22,293 bases of DNA from assembly GCF_002423035.1 (NCBI RefSeq), contig NZ_DIUM01000104.1:1-22293 (forward strand), in the 5' to 3' direction. Below, piece after piece: positions 8,280-17,757 of the stretch. A model generated the notes under the pieces. That model did not search any database. It worked only from the letters and a program-made list of their open reading frames with translations, and was not told the origin of the DNA. Made by a program: the position numbers and the translations under genes. Source of the DNA: Thiocapsa sp. UBA6158 (GTDB lineage Bacteria; Pseudomonadota; Gammaproteobacteria; Chromatiales; Chromatiaceae). How positions within the stretch are numbered: the stretch's first letter is position 1; every line of letters starts with the position of its first letter.

Positions 8280-8662
8280 GACGGACCACACTCGCGATTC
8301 CACGGCCCGACCGCGGCATCGGCACCGGCACCGATCATCTCGTCGGCAAGAGTGTCGATGGCGGCGTTCAATCGGGCGTCGGCGGCTGTGTCGAGGCCGT
8401 CGCCGAGCGGTTCGGCAACCCGGTCGAGGAGCTCGGAGAGGGCGCGTTGGAGACTGGCGTCGGCAATCTGCTGAACGGCGAGGAGGCGTCGATCGGTGCG
8501 CTGGACGAGACGACGCGCATGGTCTTCGGCATCGGCCAGGAGCCGATCGGCCTCGACGCGACAGGCCGCGACCGATTCGCGCGCCGATGCCTCCGCGGCC
8601 AGTGCCCGATTGAACGCGGCATCGATCCGTTCCAGGTCCGTATCGGAGGGCTGCTTGATCAC
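8276..8662 (-). CDS. V-type ATPase G/H-like peripheral stalk subunit
   Basis: The predicted product of 128 residues is mostly one charged helix (AFNRALAAEASARESVAACR, DRLLADAEDHARRLVQRTDRR), as in the G/H subunits that wrap with E in the stator. A GTG at 8662 (VIKQPSDTDLERIDAAF) is chosen because the helix pattern begins just after it. An ATG further upstream would add 34 residues of Arg-rich, non-family sequence. It is the first gene of the left operon and its stop overlaps the C start. It aligns in position with the 105-residue stalk gene at 9189. Confidence 0.72.
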   Translation of the reverse strand: MIKQPSDTDLERIDAAFNRALAAEASARESVAACRVEADRLLADAEDHARRLVQRTDRRLLAVQQIADASLQRALSELLDRVAEPLGDGLDTAADARLNAAIDTLADEMIGAGADAAVGPWNRECGPS

Positions 8663-8786
8663 GCCGCGTCTCGCTCCATCGCACCTCGACCGCGCCCCCG
8701 GAGATGGCTCGGACCAGAGGCATTGGGCCTCGACCGCGCCGATCCGTCCCTCGTGCCCCTGCATTCCACTTGGGAAGCGGTTTCGT

Positions 8787-8806
8787 TAGAATACGGTGAT
8801 ATTCTA
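8787..8806. promoter_or_regulatory. Palindrome TAGAATA-N6-TATTCTA, possible operator
   Basis: TAGAATA and TATTCTA are perfect 7-base arms around CGGTGA, in an AT-rich patch about 125 bases upstream of the left operon's first start codon. The size and symmetry fit a dimeric regulator site, and TATTCT on the minus strand could serve as a -10 element. Function is inferred. Confidence 0.45.
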
Positions 8807-8917
8807 GTTCAGATGCCACAGGATGCAGCGAAGCGGCACTCGTTCGATTTGATCCGTGTCAGCTTCGTGACCGATTGCCTGCTTGCCTATGCCAGACTGT
8901 GGTCGCTATCGGCTTAG

Positions 8918-9028
8918 GGTGACTACCGGGAACAAGCATAACGACTGCGCATGCCCGGAAGACCCGAAAAGCTGTAGTGCGAATTGATTCGCACCTACAG
9001 GCCGATTGCTCCTTCGCCGGAAATCACC
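8918..9028. repeat. Hairpin-bearing REP/MITE-like repeat, copy 1
   Basis: The element of about 111 bases starts GGTGACTACCGG and ends CCGGAAATCACC (imperfect terminal inverted repeats). It contains GACTGCGCATGCCCGGAAGACC and a central palindrome GTGCGAAT-TG-ATTCGCAC at 8977-8994. Two further copies lie at 20823-21030 in this window, with the same order of motifs. This copy sits in the divergent promoter region of the ATPase operons. Confidence 0.9.
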
Positions 9029-9188
9029 TAACGTCGCGCCTCAGCATGGATTCAGTCTCTGCAGCTCTCTCAAGGAGTCGCGGAGACACGCAGTGCGCGC
9101 TGGAAAGATCTCGTCTCGCGCGCTTTTTGCCCGGTCTTCGGTTAATGTATCGCCCCGTATCTCAGGTTGTTCCAGCAGGTAAATCACG

Positions 9189-9506
9189 ATGGACGACACC
9201 CTCCAACGCCTCCTCGAAGCCGAGATGCGCGCCGAGAAGATCGCTCAGCAGGCCGAGGCCGAGCAGGAGCGCACCATCCAAAAGGCGATGGCCGATGCCA
9301 AGTCCGAGAACGATCGCTTCACCGCGCGGATCCCGGATCTGCACCGTGGCTTCATCGCAAAGGCCGAGGAGCGCGCCGAGCAGAACGTCGCCGAGCTGCG
9401 GCGTCGCTACGACGAGCGACACGTCCAACTCCGCGATCAGGCCGAGCGCCGCGAAGGCGAGGCGCTGGATGCCGCCTTTCAGGTCCTGATCGACCCCGAT
9501 CGCTGA
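9189..9506 (+). CDS. V-type ATPase G/H-like peripheral stalk subunit
   Basis: The 105-residue protein is almost wholly a charged coiled coil (LQRLLEAEMRAEKIAQQAEA, AKAEERAEQNVAELRRRYDER), typical of the G/H subunit that pairs with E in the stator stalk. The ATG follows a CAGGTAAATCACG leader with a modest ribosome site. It is the first gene of the right operon, and the next gene (C) follows after 60 bases. No Cys or membrane segment is present. Confidence 0.82.
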   Translation: MDDTLQRLLEAEMRAEKIAQQAEAEQERTIQKAMADAKSENDRFTARIPDLHRGFIAKAEERAEQNVAELRRRYDERHVQLRDQAERREGEALDAAFQVLIDPDR

Positions 9507-9566
9507 CGACCGGATGCACGCCTCAACGCTGCGCCGTTCGAACGACAGGTCACTCGCGGTGCCTTC

Positions 9567-10637
9567 ATGACCATCCTTGCCGACCACGCCTACCTCAACA
9601 CGCGCGTCACCGTCATGGCGACGCAGCTATTCGAGCCGAGCGGGATCGCGGCACTGTCTCACCTGCCCTTGGCGGCGTTGGCGGAGCGTTTTGGTTTGAC
9701 CGCCATCCTCGACGATCAGCAGTCGACGCGCGCGCGCAGTCGGGCGGTTGAGCAAAGCCTGATTCAGGTTCTGCTCGCCGAGCTGCTCATCCTGGTGCGG
9801 GCCATGAACACCGCCGAGCGCGCCCTGGTGCTCGATTGGGGACGCAAATACGCGCTCTTCAATCTCAAGACGTTGATCCGCGGCAAGCTCTACGAGCTCG
9901 ATCAGAAGGAGATCCAGGACAACCTCTATGTGCTGCCCGAGCACATGCGCTTGTCCGAGGAGGTCAGCACCGAACTCTTTCGCGCCGAGAACGTCTTGGA
10001 GCTGTTGCGCCAGCTGGAGGCGGGAACACACCGCACCTTAGCCCGCCAAGCGCGCGAGGTCTACGAGCAGCAGCGCGAGCCCTTTGCCTTGGAAGCGGCG
10101 ATCGATCAACGCTACTACGCCGGGCTGTTGCGACAGGTCATGGCGTTCACCGACGCGAACCTGAATCCGCTGAAACGCCTCATGGGCGCCGAGCTGGATC
10201 GCATCAATCTGATGTGGCTCCTGCGCTTCCGGTTCTCCTACCAGCTCTCGGCCTCGGAGACCTTCTACCATCTGGTCCCCTCGATGCGCCTGCTCACGCG
10301 CGAGCGGCTGCTGCAGCTGGTGAATGTCGAGACCTTCGAGGGCGTCGTCGCCGCCTTGCCCACACCGCTGGACCGATTGCTCGCCGGCAGTAAAAACATC
10401 GTCGACGTTCAGAAGCGCATCGGCGCCTACGCAGCTCAAGAGGCGCATTGGGTTCTGCACCGCACCCAATCGGGCGTCGCGCGTGCATTGGCCTACCTGA
10501 TCCTGCGCGAGCGCGACCTTCTGTTGCTGTTCGCACTGGCCCAAGGCCAGATCCTGAATCTCCCGTCCGCCGCCATCGAGATCGCGGTCGAGCTGTCCGA
10601 GCCCGGATGCCCCTGGTCCGGGAGTCGGGCAGCCTGA
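9567..10637 (+). CDS. atpC: V-type ATPase subunit C (AC39/d family)
   Basis: This 356-residue helical protein matches the C/AC39 subunit that sits on the c-ring and receives the D-F shaft. The opening LADHAYLNTRVTVMATQLF has the family start pattern (AYxNxRVxxM). Later blocks include LDWGRKYALFNLKTLIRGKL, YYAGLLRQVMAFTDANLNPL and DRINLMWLLRFRFSYQLS, where the repeated 'local unit plus helix' pattern of AC39 is visible. A downstream ATG at 9615 would cut off the AYLNTRV block, so the first ATG is preferred. It is full length, unlike the shorter counterpart in the left operon. Confidence 0.92.
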   Translation: MTILADHAYLNTRVTVMATQLFEPSGIAALSHLPLAALAERFGLTAILDDQQSTRARSRAVEQSLIQVLLAELLILVRAMNTAERALVLDWGRKYALFNLKTLIRGKLYELDQKEIQDNLYVLPEHMRLSEEVSTELFRAENVLELLRQLEAGTHRTLARQAREVYEQQREPFALEAAIDQRYYAGLLRQVMAFTDANLNPLKRLMGAELDRINLMWLLRFRFSYQLSASETFYHLVPSMRLLTRERLLQLVNVETFEGVVAALPTPLDRLLAGSKNIVDVQKRIGAYAAQEAHWVLHRTQSGVARALAYLILRERDLLLLFALAQGQILNLPSAAIEIAVELSEPGCPWSGSRAA

Positions 10638-10678
10638 TGCGTACCCCGGCTCACCATTCGACGCAGAGGGGCTGACGC

Positions 10679-12607
10679 ATGTTGCGCTCGACACCGATGA
10701 AGCATGTCCGGCTCCTGGTCCTCACCGAGGATCTTCCACAGGCATCGCTTGCCTTGGCGGACATGGAGAGCTTTCACCCGGATACACGCCCGCCGACCGA
10801 GGCCAGGCTCGCCGGTCTGCCCGGGCGCGAGTATCGCGAGGTCTTCACTCAAGCCACGGCCCGTCTCGAGAAGATCGGCAAGTTGATCCCGGTGCCGCAA
10901 CCCCACGAGATCGAGGAGGTCCGCGTCGTTGATTTCAACGAGCTGCAGTCCTTGAACGCGTGGCTGGGCAAGGTCTGGAACGAGAGCTCCGCCTACGAGG
11001 AAGACCTGCGCCGTCTCGACGACGAGGAGCGCCTGGTGAAGGAGCAGCAGGCGGCACTGGCGAACTTCGCCCATCTCAACATCGATCTGGGGATGCTGCG
11101 CAGCAAGACGCGCTTCCTCGACTTCTACGTCGGTCTGGTCCCGCGCGAGAATCTGCGCCAATTGGAAGGCGCCGTCGGGCTGGCCGGCTACATCCTGCAT
11201 GTCTACATGCAGCAGGACGAAAGCGCCCATGTCGTGATCGTCGGCCCGGCCGGAACGAAGGAAAGTCAGCTCTCCGCCGTGCTGGACGCCGCAGGGTTTC
11301 AGAACCTGCCGATTCCGCAGGAGCTCGACCGTAATCCAGCCGAGCTGCAGCGCGACCTCGACGCCCAGCGCGCGTCGATCGATGCTCAACGCAAGGCCCT
11401 GCTCGAGACACTCGCGCGTTGGGCCGATCCCTTTGCGGGGCCTTTGTTGGAAGCGCGGCGCACGCTCATGCTGGCCGAGCCGCTGGTCTCGCTTGATCCT
11501 TCGATCCGCAGCGCCGGCTACCTGGCTTATCTGGCCGGCTGGGTTCCTGCACGCTCGGTGGCGCGGCTCGATGCGCGCCTGCGCGAGTCGCTCAACCATC
11601 CCTTCGAGATGAGCGTGCGCAATCCGATGCCGGAGGAACGTGCGCTGGTCCCGACGGTGCCGGCCAAGAGCTGGATCCTCTCGCCCTTCGCCATGCTGGT
11701 GAAGCAATACGGCGTTCCCGAGTACGGCGAGGTCGATCCCACGCCACTCTTCGCGGTGACCTTCATCTTGATGTTCGGCAGTATGTTCGGCGACATCGGC
11801 CAAGGCGCCGTGATCGCGCTGGCCGCCTGGCTCCTGCGCAAGAAGCTCGGGCGCTTCTGGCCGTTCGGATTGATGGCCGGCCTGTCCTCGATGGTCTTCG
11901 GCGTGCTCTTCGGCAGCATCTTCGGCGAGGAGCACCTGATCCCCGCGCTCTGGATGAGTCCGCTCAGCGACCCACTTCTGATGCTGCGCATCGCACTTGG
12001 CTGGGGTGTGCTCTTCCTGACGATGGCCTGTCTGCTGGCGATCTACAACCGGCTGGTCATCCGCAACTGGTCAGGCGCCGTCTTCGGGCATCACGGCATC
12101 ATCAATTTGACCTTCTATCTGGCGCTGATCAGCGGCGCCGTAAACGTCGCCACGGCCGGCGAAGGTGTCCCCGGAGCCCAAGTCGATGCAGCCGGCGCCT
12201 TCGGCACCCTCCCGATGGTCTTGGCGATCGGTGCACTCCTCGCACTCGCAGCGCACAGTTGGCGACATCAGGACGGGGCGGTCGGGGAGAAGATCCTGGT
12301 CGTCTTCATCGAGACACTGGAGACCCTGATCGGCTATGTCTCCAACACCTTGTCGTTTCTGCGTGTCGCGGCCTTCAGCCTGAACCATGTCGCACTCTCG
12401 ATCGCCATCATGACGCTCGCGGGCATGATGGGCGCCTTCGGCCATGTGGTGACCCTGATTCTCGGCAACATCTTCGTCATCGTCCTCGAGGGGGGTATCG
12501 TGATGATTCAGGTGATGCGTCTGCAGTATTACGAGGGTTTCTCGCGTTATTTCTCGGGCAACGGCCATGAGTTTGCGCCCTTGAAATTCCGGCGCGGGTC
12601 GGCCTGA
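10679..12607 (+). CDS. atpI: V-type ATP synthase subunit I (membrane stator, a-subunit)
   Basis: The protein has 642 residues. The N-terminal cytoplasmic half (about 1-330) has a long coiled coil (SSAYEEDLRRLDDEERLVKE). The C-terminal half has about seven membrane helices, including FGSMFGDIGQGAVIALAAWL and FGVLFGSIFGEEHLIPALWM. The channel arginine is R562 in NTLSFLRVAAFSLNHVAL, and the second conserved arginine is R614 in MIQVMRL. The 52-residue spacing equals that in the left-operon paralogue. A GAGGGG ribosome site lies about ten bases before the ATG at 10679. An ATG six codons later is possible. A 268-base gap containing a possible small gene separates it from K. Confidence 0.96.
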   Translation: MLRSTPMKHVRLLVLTEDLPQASLALADMESFHPDTRPPTEARLAGLPGREYREVFTQATARLEKIGKLIPVPQPHEIEEVRVVDFNELQSLNAWLGKVWNESSAYEEDLRRLDDEERLVKEQQAALANFAHLNIDLGMLRSKTRFLDFYVGLVPRENLRQLEGAVGLAGYILHVYMQQDESAHVVIVGPAGTKESQLSAVLDAAGFQNLPIPQELDRNPAELQRDLDAQRASIDAQRKALLETLARWADPFAGPLLEARRTLMLAEPLVSLDPSIRSAGYLAYLAGWVPARSVARLDARLRESLNHPFEMSVRNPMPEERALVPTVPAKSWILSPFAMLVKQYGVPEYGEVDPTPLFAVTFILMFGSMFGDIGQGAVIALAAWLLRKKLGRFWPFGLMAGLSSMVFGVLFGSIFGEEHLIPALWMSPLSDPLLMLRIALGWGVLFLTMACLLAIYNRLVIRNWSGAVFGHHGIINLTFYLALISGAVNVATAGEGVPGAQVDAAGAFGTLPMVLAIGALLALAAHSWRHQDGAVGEKILVVFIETLETLIGYVSNTLSFLRVAAFSLNHVALSIAIMTLAGMMGAFGHVVTLILGNIFVIVLEGGIVMIQVMRLQYYEGFSRYFSGNGHEFAPLKFRRGSA

Positions 12608-12631
12608 GTATTGGTTCATCGGGAGTGAGGC

Positions 12632-12790
12632 ATGGGACTCATCGACGCGGACATCGACTTGATCGCCCCCCGGGGACCCGGCCTGCGACCCGTTAAGGCA
12701 CGCGTAATGTTCGATTCAGGAGTGATTACGCTCTGTATCCCGACGGCAGTTGTCAAGTCGGCCGTTCTACCAAAGGGACCAAACGCATAA
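12632..12790 (+). CDS. Possible 52-residue protein in the I/K gap, unknown function
   Basis: An ATG 24 bases after the I stop is preceded by a GGGAGTGAGG ribosome site, better than those of several confirmed genes here. The frame encodes 52 residues starting MGLIDADIDLIAPRGPGLRP, with a hydrophobic middle (VITLCIPTAVV) too short and weak to call a membrane helix, and ends KGPNA. I do not recognise a family. It could be a small operon gene, a leader peptide for K, or chance. It lies where the left operon carries repeat elements instead of a gene. Confidence 0.4.
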   Translation: MGLIDADIDLIAPRGPGLRPVKARVMFDSGVITLCIPTAVVKSAVLPKGPNA

Positions 12791-12804
12791 ACGCCTAAAC
12801 GCAT
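12781..12804. repeat. Three tandem 8-base repeats, unit AAACGCAT
   Basis: AAACGCAT, AAACGCCT and AAACGCAT stand in a row, overlapping the end of the possible small gene, whose TAA stop lies across the first unit boundary. They lie 72 bases upstream of the K start. Slippage here could change the end of the small frame. Confidence 0.7.
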
Positions 12805-12875
12805 CGATTCCGCGCCGGCCACGAGTCGCGGAAAAACCCTATCGCCACAACTGAAACAAAACACCGGAGCACTCA

Positions 12876-13325
12876 ATGTACTGGCTCGTCGCCCTCATGA
12901 CCTTTGCCATCCTCGGACTCATCCTGCTCGGACTCGCGCTCGAGCTTCGCCCCCGGCTCGCAGCCGGAGCCCGGCCCTGGTACAAGCCCGCGATGGGCAC
13001 CCAGCTGGTCGTCTTCGTCGGTGCTCAGCTCGGGTTGCTGGTGCTCGGCATCAACGATGCCTTCGCCAACGTGGATGTCGGCGCCGTCGAGGCCGTCAAC
13101 GAGATGTCCCTCGGCATGGGTCTGGCGATCATCGGCGCCGGCATCCCGACCGCCATTTCCACCATCGGCGCCGGCATTGCGGTCGGTCCGATCGGCGCCG
13201 CCTCGCTTGCCGCCATCACCGAGAAGCCCGAGAACCTCGGCCGCACCCTCATCTATCTGGGCCTGGCCGAGGGTATCGCCATCTATGGCCTGGTCATCTC
13301 GATCCTGCTGATCAACAAGCTGTAA
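12876..13325 (+). CDS. atpK: V-type ATP synthase subunit K (c-ring proteolipid), long form
   Basis: This 149-residue protein carries two extra N-terminal hydrophobic segments (about 3-23 and 41-60) before the c-type hairpin. Hairpin helix one is about 78-112, the loop is AAITEKPENLGR, and helix two is about 124-147, with the ion-binding glutamate E132 in GLAEGIAIYGL. The second half is nearly the same as the left-operon K (AEGIAIYGL and the EKPE loop are shared), but this protein is 30 residues longer. No Gln occurs in the hairpin, which favours protons over sodium (inference). The ATG follows a GGAGCACTCA leader with a good ribosome site. Confidence 0.92.
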   Translation: MYWLVALMTFAILGLILLGLALELRPRLAAGARPWYKPAMGTQLVVFVGAQLGLLVLGINDAFANVDVGAVEAVNEMSLGMGLAIIGAGIPTAISTIGAGIAVGPIGAASLAAITEKPENLGRTLIYLGLAEGIAIYGLVISILLINKL

Positions 13326-13349
13326 TCGGCGAACCGCTCGGGAGCCTTT

Positions 13350-13709
13350 GTGGTGGACACGGAACAGGACTATAGCCGACCGACGCGGATGCTGTTCCTC
13401 GGCGAGGATCGGCTCGCCGACGGCTTTCGCCTCATCGGCTTCGAAACCCATCCCAACCCGGAGCCCGAGCTCGTCGACCGGACCATTCGGGAGCTGCTGC
13501 GCGGACGTGAGAGGGCCTTCGTGGTCGTCGATGATGCCGTCATGGCGCAGGACATCCCGAGCCTCAAGCGGGTGCGTCGCGAGGGGGGGCGGATCGTCGT
13601 AATCGCAGTGCCGCCGCTCGGCGAGCAGCCGCAGCTGGGAAGCGATGTGGCACGACGTCTCGCGGCCCTGTTCGGCAATGCCGTCGTCAACGCCAAAGCG
13701 CAGCCGTGA
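13350..13709 (+). CDS. atpF: V-type ATP synthase subunit F
   Basis: The 119-residue product has the F-subunit fold pattern: MLFLGEDRLADGFRLIGFET near the start, AFVVVDDAVMAQDIPSLKRV in the middle, and RIVVIAVPPLGE later. The start is GTG at 13350, 6 bases after a GGGAG ribosome site; the next codon is also GTG. Relative to the left-operon F it has about 15 extra residues at the N-terminus. It follows K closely (24 bases). A repeat-containing 169-base gap separates it from E. Confidence 0.85.
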   Translation: MVDTEQDYSRPTRMLFLGEDRLADGFRLIGFETHPNPEPELVDRTIRELLRGRERAFVVVDDAVMAQDIPSLKRVRREGGRIVVIAVPPLGEQPQLGSDVARRLAALFGNAVVNAKAQP

Positions 13710-13780
13710 GCCGCAGGGTCTCGCAGATCACCGGGTGAGCCCATGAAGAGCTATGTTGTCATCAAACAGTATTCATACAC

Positions 13781-13866
13781 TTAAATCGCGTCTCAGCCGT
13801 CGCCCTGGTGTCTACAAGGCAACGGCAAGCGCCGAAACAAGGGTTGTCGCTCCGGACGCGATTTAA
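13781..13866. repeat. Inverted-repeat element, TTAAATCGCG ends (copy 3)
   Basis: The element is 86 bases long, starts TTAAATCGCGTC and ends GGACGCGATTTAA. Its ends and size match the two elements in the left operon (5439-5527, 5548-5634), while the interior differs. It fills the F/E gap of the right operon, and its right end runs straight into the ribosome site of E. Confidence 0.8.
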
Positions 13867-13867
13867 A

Positions 13868-13872
13868 GAGGG
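13868..13872 (+). promoter_or_regulatory. Ribosome binding site of right-operon E, abutting repeat end
   Basis: GAGGG lies 6 bases before the GTG start of E and directly follows the ATTTAAA end of the repeat. The arrangement mirrors the repeat/ribosome-site junction before K in the left operon. Confidence 0.65.
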
Positions 13873-13878
13873 TCGATC

Positions 13879-14520
13879 GTGAATCAGGTACAAGAGCTTG
13901 AGCAGGCCATTCTGGCCCGCGCGGAACGGCTGGCCGGGGAGTATCGCGACCGCGCCAACCGCAGTCGCGACAGCATCCTGCGCGAGGCCGCAGAGCGGCT
14001 GCGCATGCGCGAGAGCCGCGAAGAGAGTATCGCCAAGACGCTCGCGGACCGGACCTTCCGCCAACAGGTACAGGCCAGCGAGCTGAAGATGCAGACGCAT
14101 CTGGACCGCATGCGCTGGAACCTGGTCCAGGATGTCGAGCGCGCACTGGCCGGGCGCATGAAGGCGTTCAGCGACGATCTCGGGCGCTACGAGCCCTGGC
14201 TGGAGAGCTTGATCATCCGCGCCGCGCACCTGATCGAGGAAAAGTCTTTGATCGTCTCGGCCAATGCGCGTGATCTGCAGCGTCTGGCCGAGCGCTGGGA
14301 TGCCATCCTGGAGACCCTCCCCGGGCACAAGACCGTGACTCTCTCCAAGGAGCCGATCGAGACGCTCGGCGGGGTACTCGTCGCGAGCCGCGACCGGCGC
14401 ATCCGTGTCGACAATACCTACGAGGGCCGGCTCGAGCGTCTGCGCCCCGCCGTGCAACAGGTCATCCTCGAACGGCTGTTGCCGAGCGGGTTCGACACCG
14501 GCAACCTCTTCAGCGGATGA
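13879..14520 (+). CDS. atpE: V-type ATP synthase subunit E (peripheral stalk)
   Basis: This 213-residue stator protein has a long N-terminal helix (VQELEQAILARAERLAGEYR) and a C-terminal alpha/beta domain. The family end pattern is clear in GGVLVASRDRRIRVDNTYEGRLERL, better conserved than in the left-operon E. The start is GTG (VNQVQELEQ) because the ribosome site fits and no ATG precedes it in frame after the repeat. It is separated from A by four bases. Confidence 0.92.
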   Translation: MNQVQELEQAILARAERLAGEYRDRANRSRDSILREAAERLRMRESREESIAKTLADRTFRQQVQASELKMQTHLDRMRWNLVQDVERALAGRMKAFSDDLGRYEPWLESLIIRAAHLIEEKSLIVSANARDLQRLAERWDAILETLPGHKTVTLSKEPIETLGGVLVASRDRRIRVDNTYEGRLERLRPAVQQVILERLLPSGFDTGNLFSG

Positions 14521-14524
14521 GACC

Positions 14525-16330
<1,806 letters not shown>

Positions 16331-16334
16331 CATG

Positions 16335-16349
16335 CCGGACGCGGTTCAA
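16335..16349 (+). repeat. Half copy of the inverted-repeat end at the start of B
   Basis: CCGGACGCGGTTCAA runs into the ATG of B (its last A is the first base of the start codon). It matches the right end of the three ~87-base elements (CCGGACGCGATTTAA and CCGGGCGCGGTTTAA) with one or two changes. No left end is visible upstream within the A gene. No normal Shine-Dalgarno sequence is seen before B. Confidence 0.5.
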
Positions 16350-17728
16350 TGAGCATCAAAGAGTATCGCACCGCGATCGAGGCCCGCGGCGGCCTGCTGG
16401 TCGTCAAAGACACCGCCGGAATCGCCTTTGGCGACCGGGTGCAGATCAAGGACCACGCGGGCAATACCCGCAACGGCCAAGTCATCCGCAGCGCCGACAA
16501 CGAGGTCTTGATCCTGGTGTTCGAAGGCACCGACGATCTGGATCTGGAAAACACCTGGGTGCGCTTCCTCGACGAACCGGTCGAGATCGCACTCTCCCCG
16601 GAGATCCTCGGACGCGAGTTCAACGGGCTCGGCGAGCCGCGCGACGGTCGCCCGCCGGTGCTCTCCAACATCCGTCGCCCGGTCGGCGGATCGGCCATCA
16701 ACCCGGCCGCACGCACCTATCCGCGCGAGTTCATCCAGACCGGCATCTCCACCATCGACGGGCTGAACAGCCTGGTGCGCGGCCAGAAGCTGCCGATCTT
16801 CTCGGGCTCGGGTCTGCCGCACAATCGGCTCGCCGCCCAGATCGGACGCCAGGCCAAGCTGGTTGATCAGGAGTCGAGCTTCTCGGTCGTCTTCGCGGCG
16901 ATGGGCGTGTCCTATGCGGATGCGAAGTTCTTCCGCGACGAGTTCGCCAGCTCCGGCGTGCTGCGCAACGTGGTGATGTTCATCAACCTCGCCGATGACC
17001 CGCCGGTGGAGCGCCTCACCCTGCCCCGCACCGCCCTGACCGCGGCCGAGTATCTGGCCTACGATCTGGATCGGCACGTCCTGGTGATCCTGACCGACAT
17101 GACCAACTATGCCGAGGCCCTGCGCGAGGTCGCCACCGCCAAAGGCGACGTCCCGGCGCGCAAAGGCTACCCCGGCTATCTCTATTCGGATCTGGCCGAG
17201 ATCTACGAGCGCTGCGGGCGCATCCACAACCGCCATGGCTCCATCACCATGATGCCCGTGGTCTCCATGCCCTCGGACGACATCACACACCCGATCCCGG
17301 ACCTTACCGGCTACATCACCGAGGGCCAGATCGTGCTCTCGCGCGAGCTGCACAACCAAGGCATCTATCCCCCCGTGCACATCTCGCCGAGCCTCTCGCG
17401 CCTGATGAAGGACGGCATCGGCAAGGACGACACCCGAGAAGACCATCCCCGCGTCGCCGGCCAGATCTACGCCCTCTATGCCCGCGCGCAGGAGACCCGC
17501 AACCTCGCCTCCATCATCGGTGCGGACGAGCTCTCCGAGCGCGATCGCCGTTACCTCACCTTCGCCGACGCCTTCGACGAACGCTTCGTCGGCCAAGGCG
17601 AGGCCGAAGACCGCTCCATCGAGGCCACACTCAACCTCGCCTGGGAGCTGATGAGCATGTTCCCGCGCGACATGCTCACCCGCGTGAAGGAGACGGATCT
17701 GGCCAAGTATTATCAGGGGACGGATTGA
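16349..17728 (+). CDS. atpB: V-type ATP synthase subunit B (non-catalytic head subunit)
   Basis: This 459-residue B subunit shows the N-terminal barrel (about 1-75), LVRGQKLPIFSGSGLPHNRL in place of a Walker A loop, and the blocks LTDMTNYAEALREVATAKGD, RKGYPGYLYSDLAEIYERCG and DDITHPIPDLTGYITEGQIV. The ATG is 18 bases after the A stop. It is the last recognisable gene of the right operon. Directly after it come a REP palindrome and a restriction-modification cassette instead of the D gene that follows B in the left operon. Confidence 0.96.
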   Translation: MSIKEYRTAIEARGGLLVVKDTAGIAFGDRVQIKDHAGNTRNGQVIRSADNEVLILVFEGTDDLDLENTWVRFLDEPVEIALSPEILGREFNGLGEPRDGRPPVLSNIRRPVGGSAINPAARTYPREFIQTGISTIDGLNSLVRGQKLPIFSGSGLPHNRLAAQIGRQAKLVDQESSFSVVFAAMGVSYADAKFFRDEFASSGVLRNVVMFINLADDPPVERLTLPRTALTAAEYLAYDLDRHVLVILTDMTNYAEALREVATAKGDVPARKGYPGYLYSDLAEIYERCGRIHNRHGSITMMPVVSMPSDDITHPIPDLTGYITEGQIVLSRELHNQGIYPPVHISPSLSRLMKDGIGKDDTREDHPRVAGQIYALYARAQETRNLASIIGADELSERDRRYLTFADAFDERFVGQGEAEDRSIEATLNLAWELMSMFPRDMLTRVKETDLAKYYQGTD

Positions 17729-17757
17729 GTCGATTTCGGAAGTGGCGCTATCCGTAG

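Larger units (their letters stand above)
8663..9188. promoter_or_regulatory. Divergent promoter region between the two ATPase operons
   Basis: This 526-base region lies between the first genes of two oppositely oriented ATPase operons and must carry both promoters unless transcription enters from inside the genes. It contains a 7+7 base palindrome (8787-8806) and one copy of a hairpin repeat (8918-9028). I could not assign convincing -35/-10 pairs. A short plus-strand frame (8812-8916, starting MPQDAAKRHSF) is not supported as a gene. Confidence 0.6.

Noticed and set aside
8812..8916. Short plus-strand frame MPQDAAKRHSF
   Set aside because: No ribosome site, no family, and it ends at the border of the repeat element.
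13743..13784. 13-codon frame MKSYVVIKQYSYT upstream of the F/E repeat
   Set aside because: Too short to support; it ends in the repeat terminus and may be chance.
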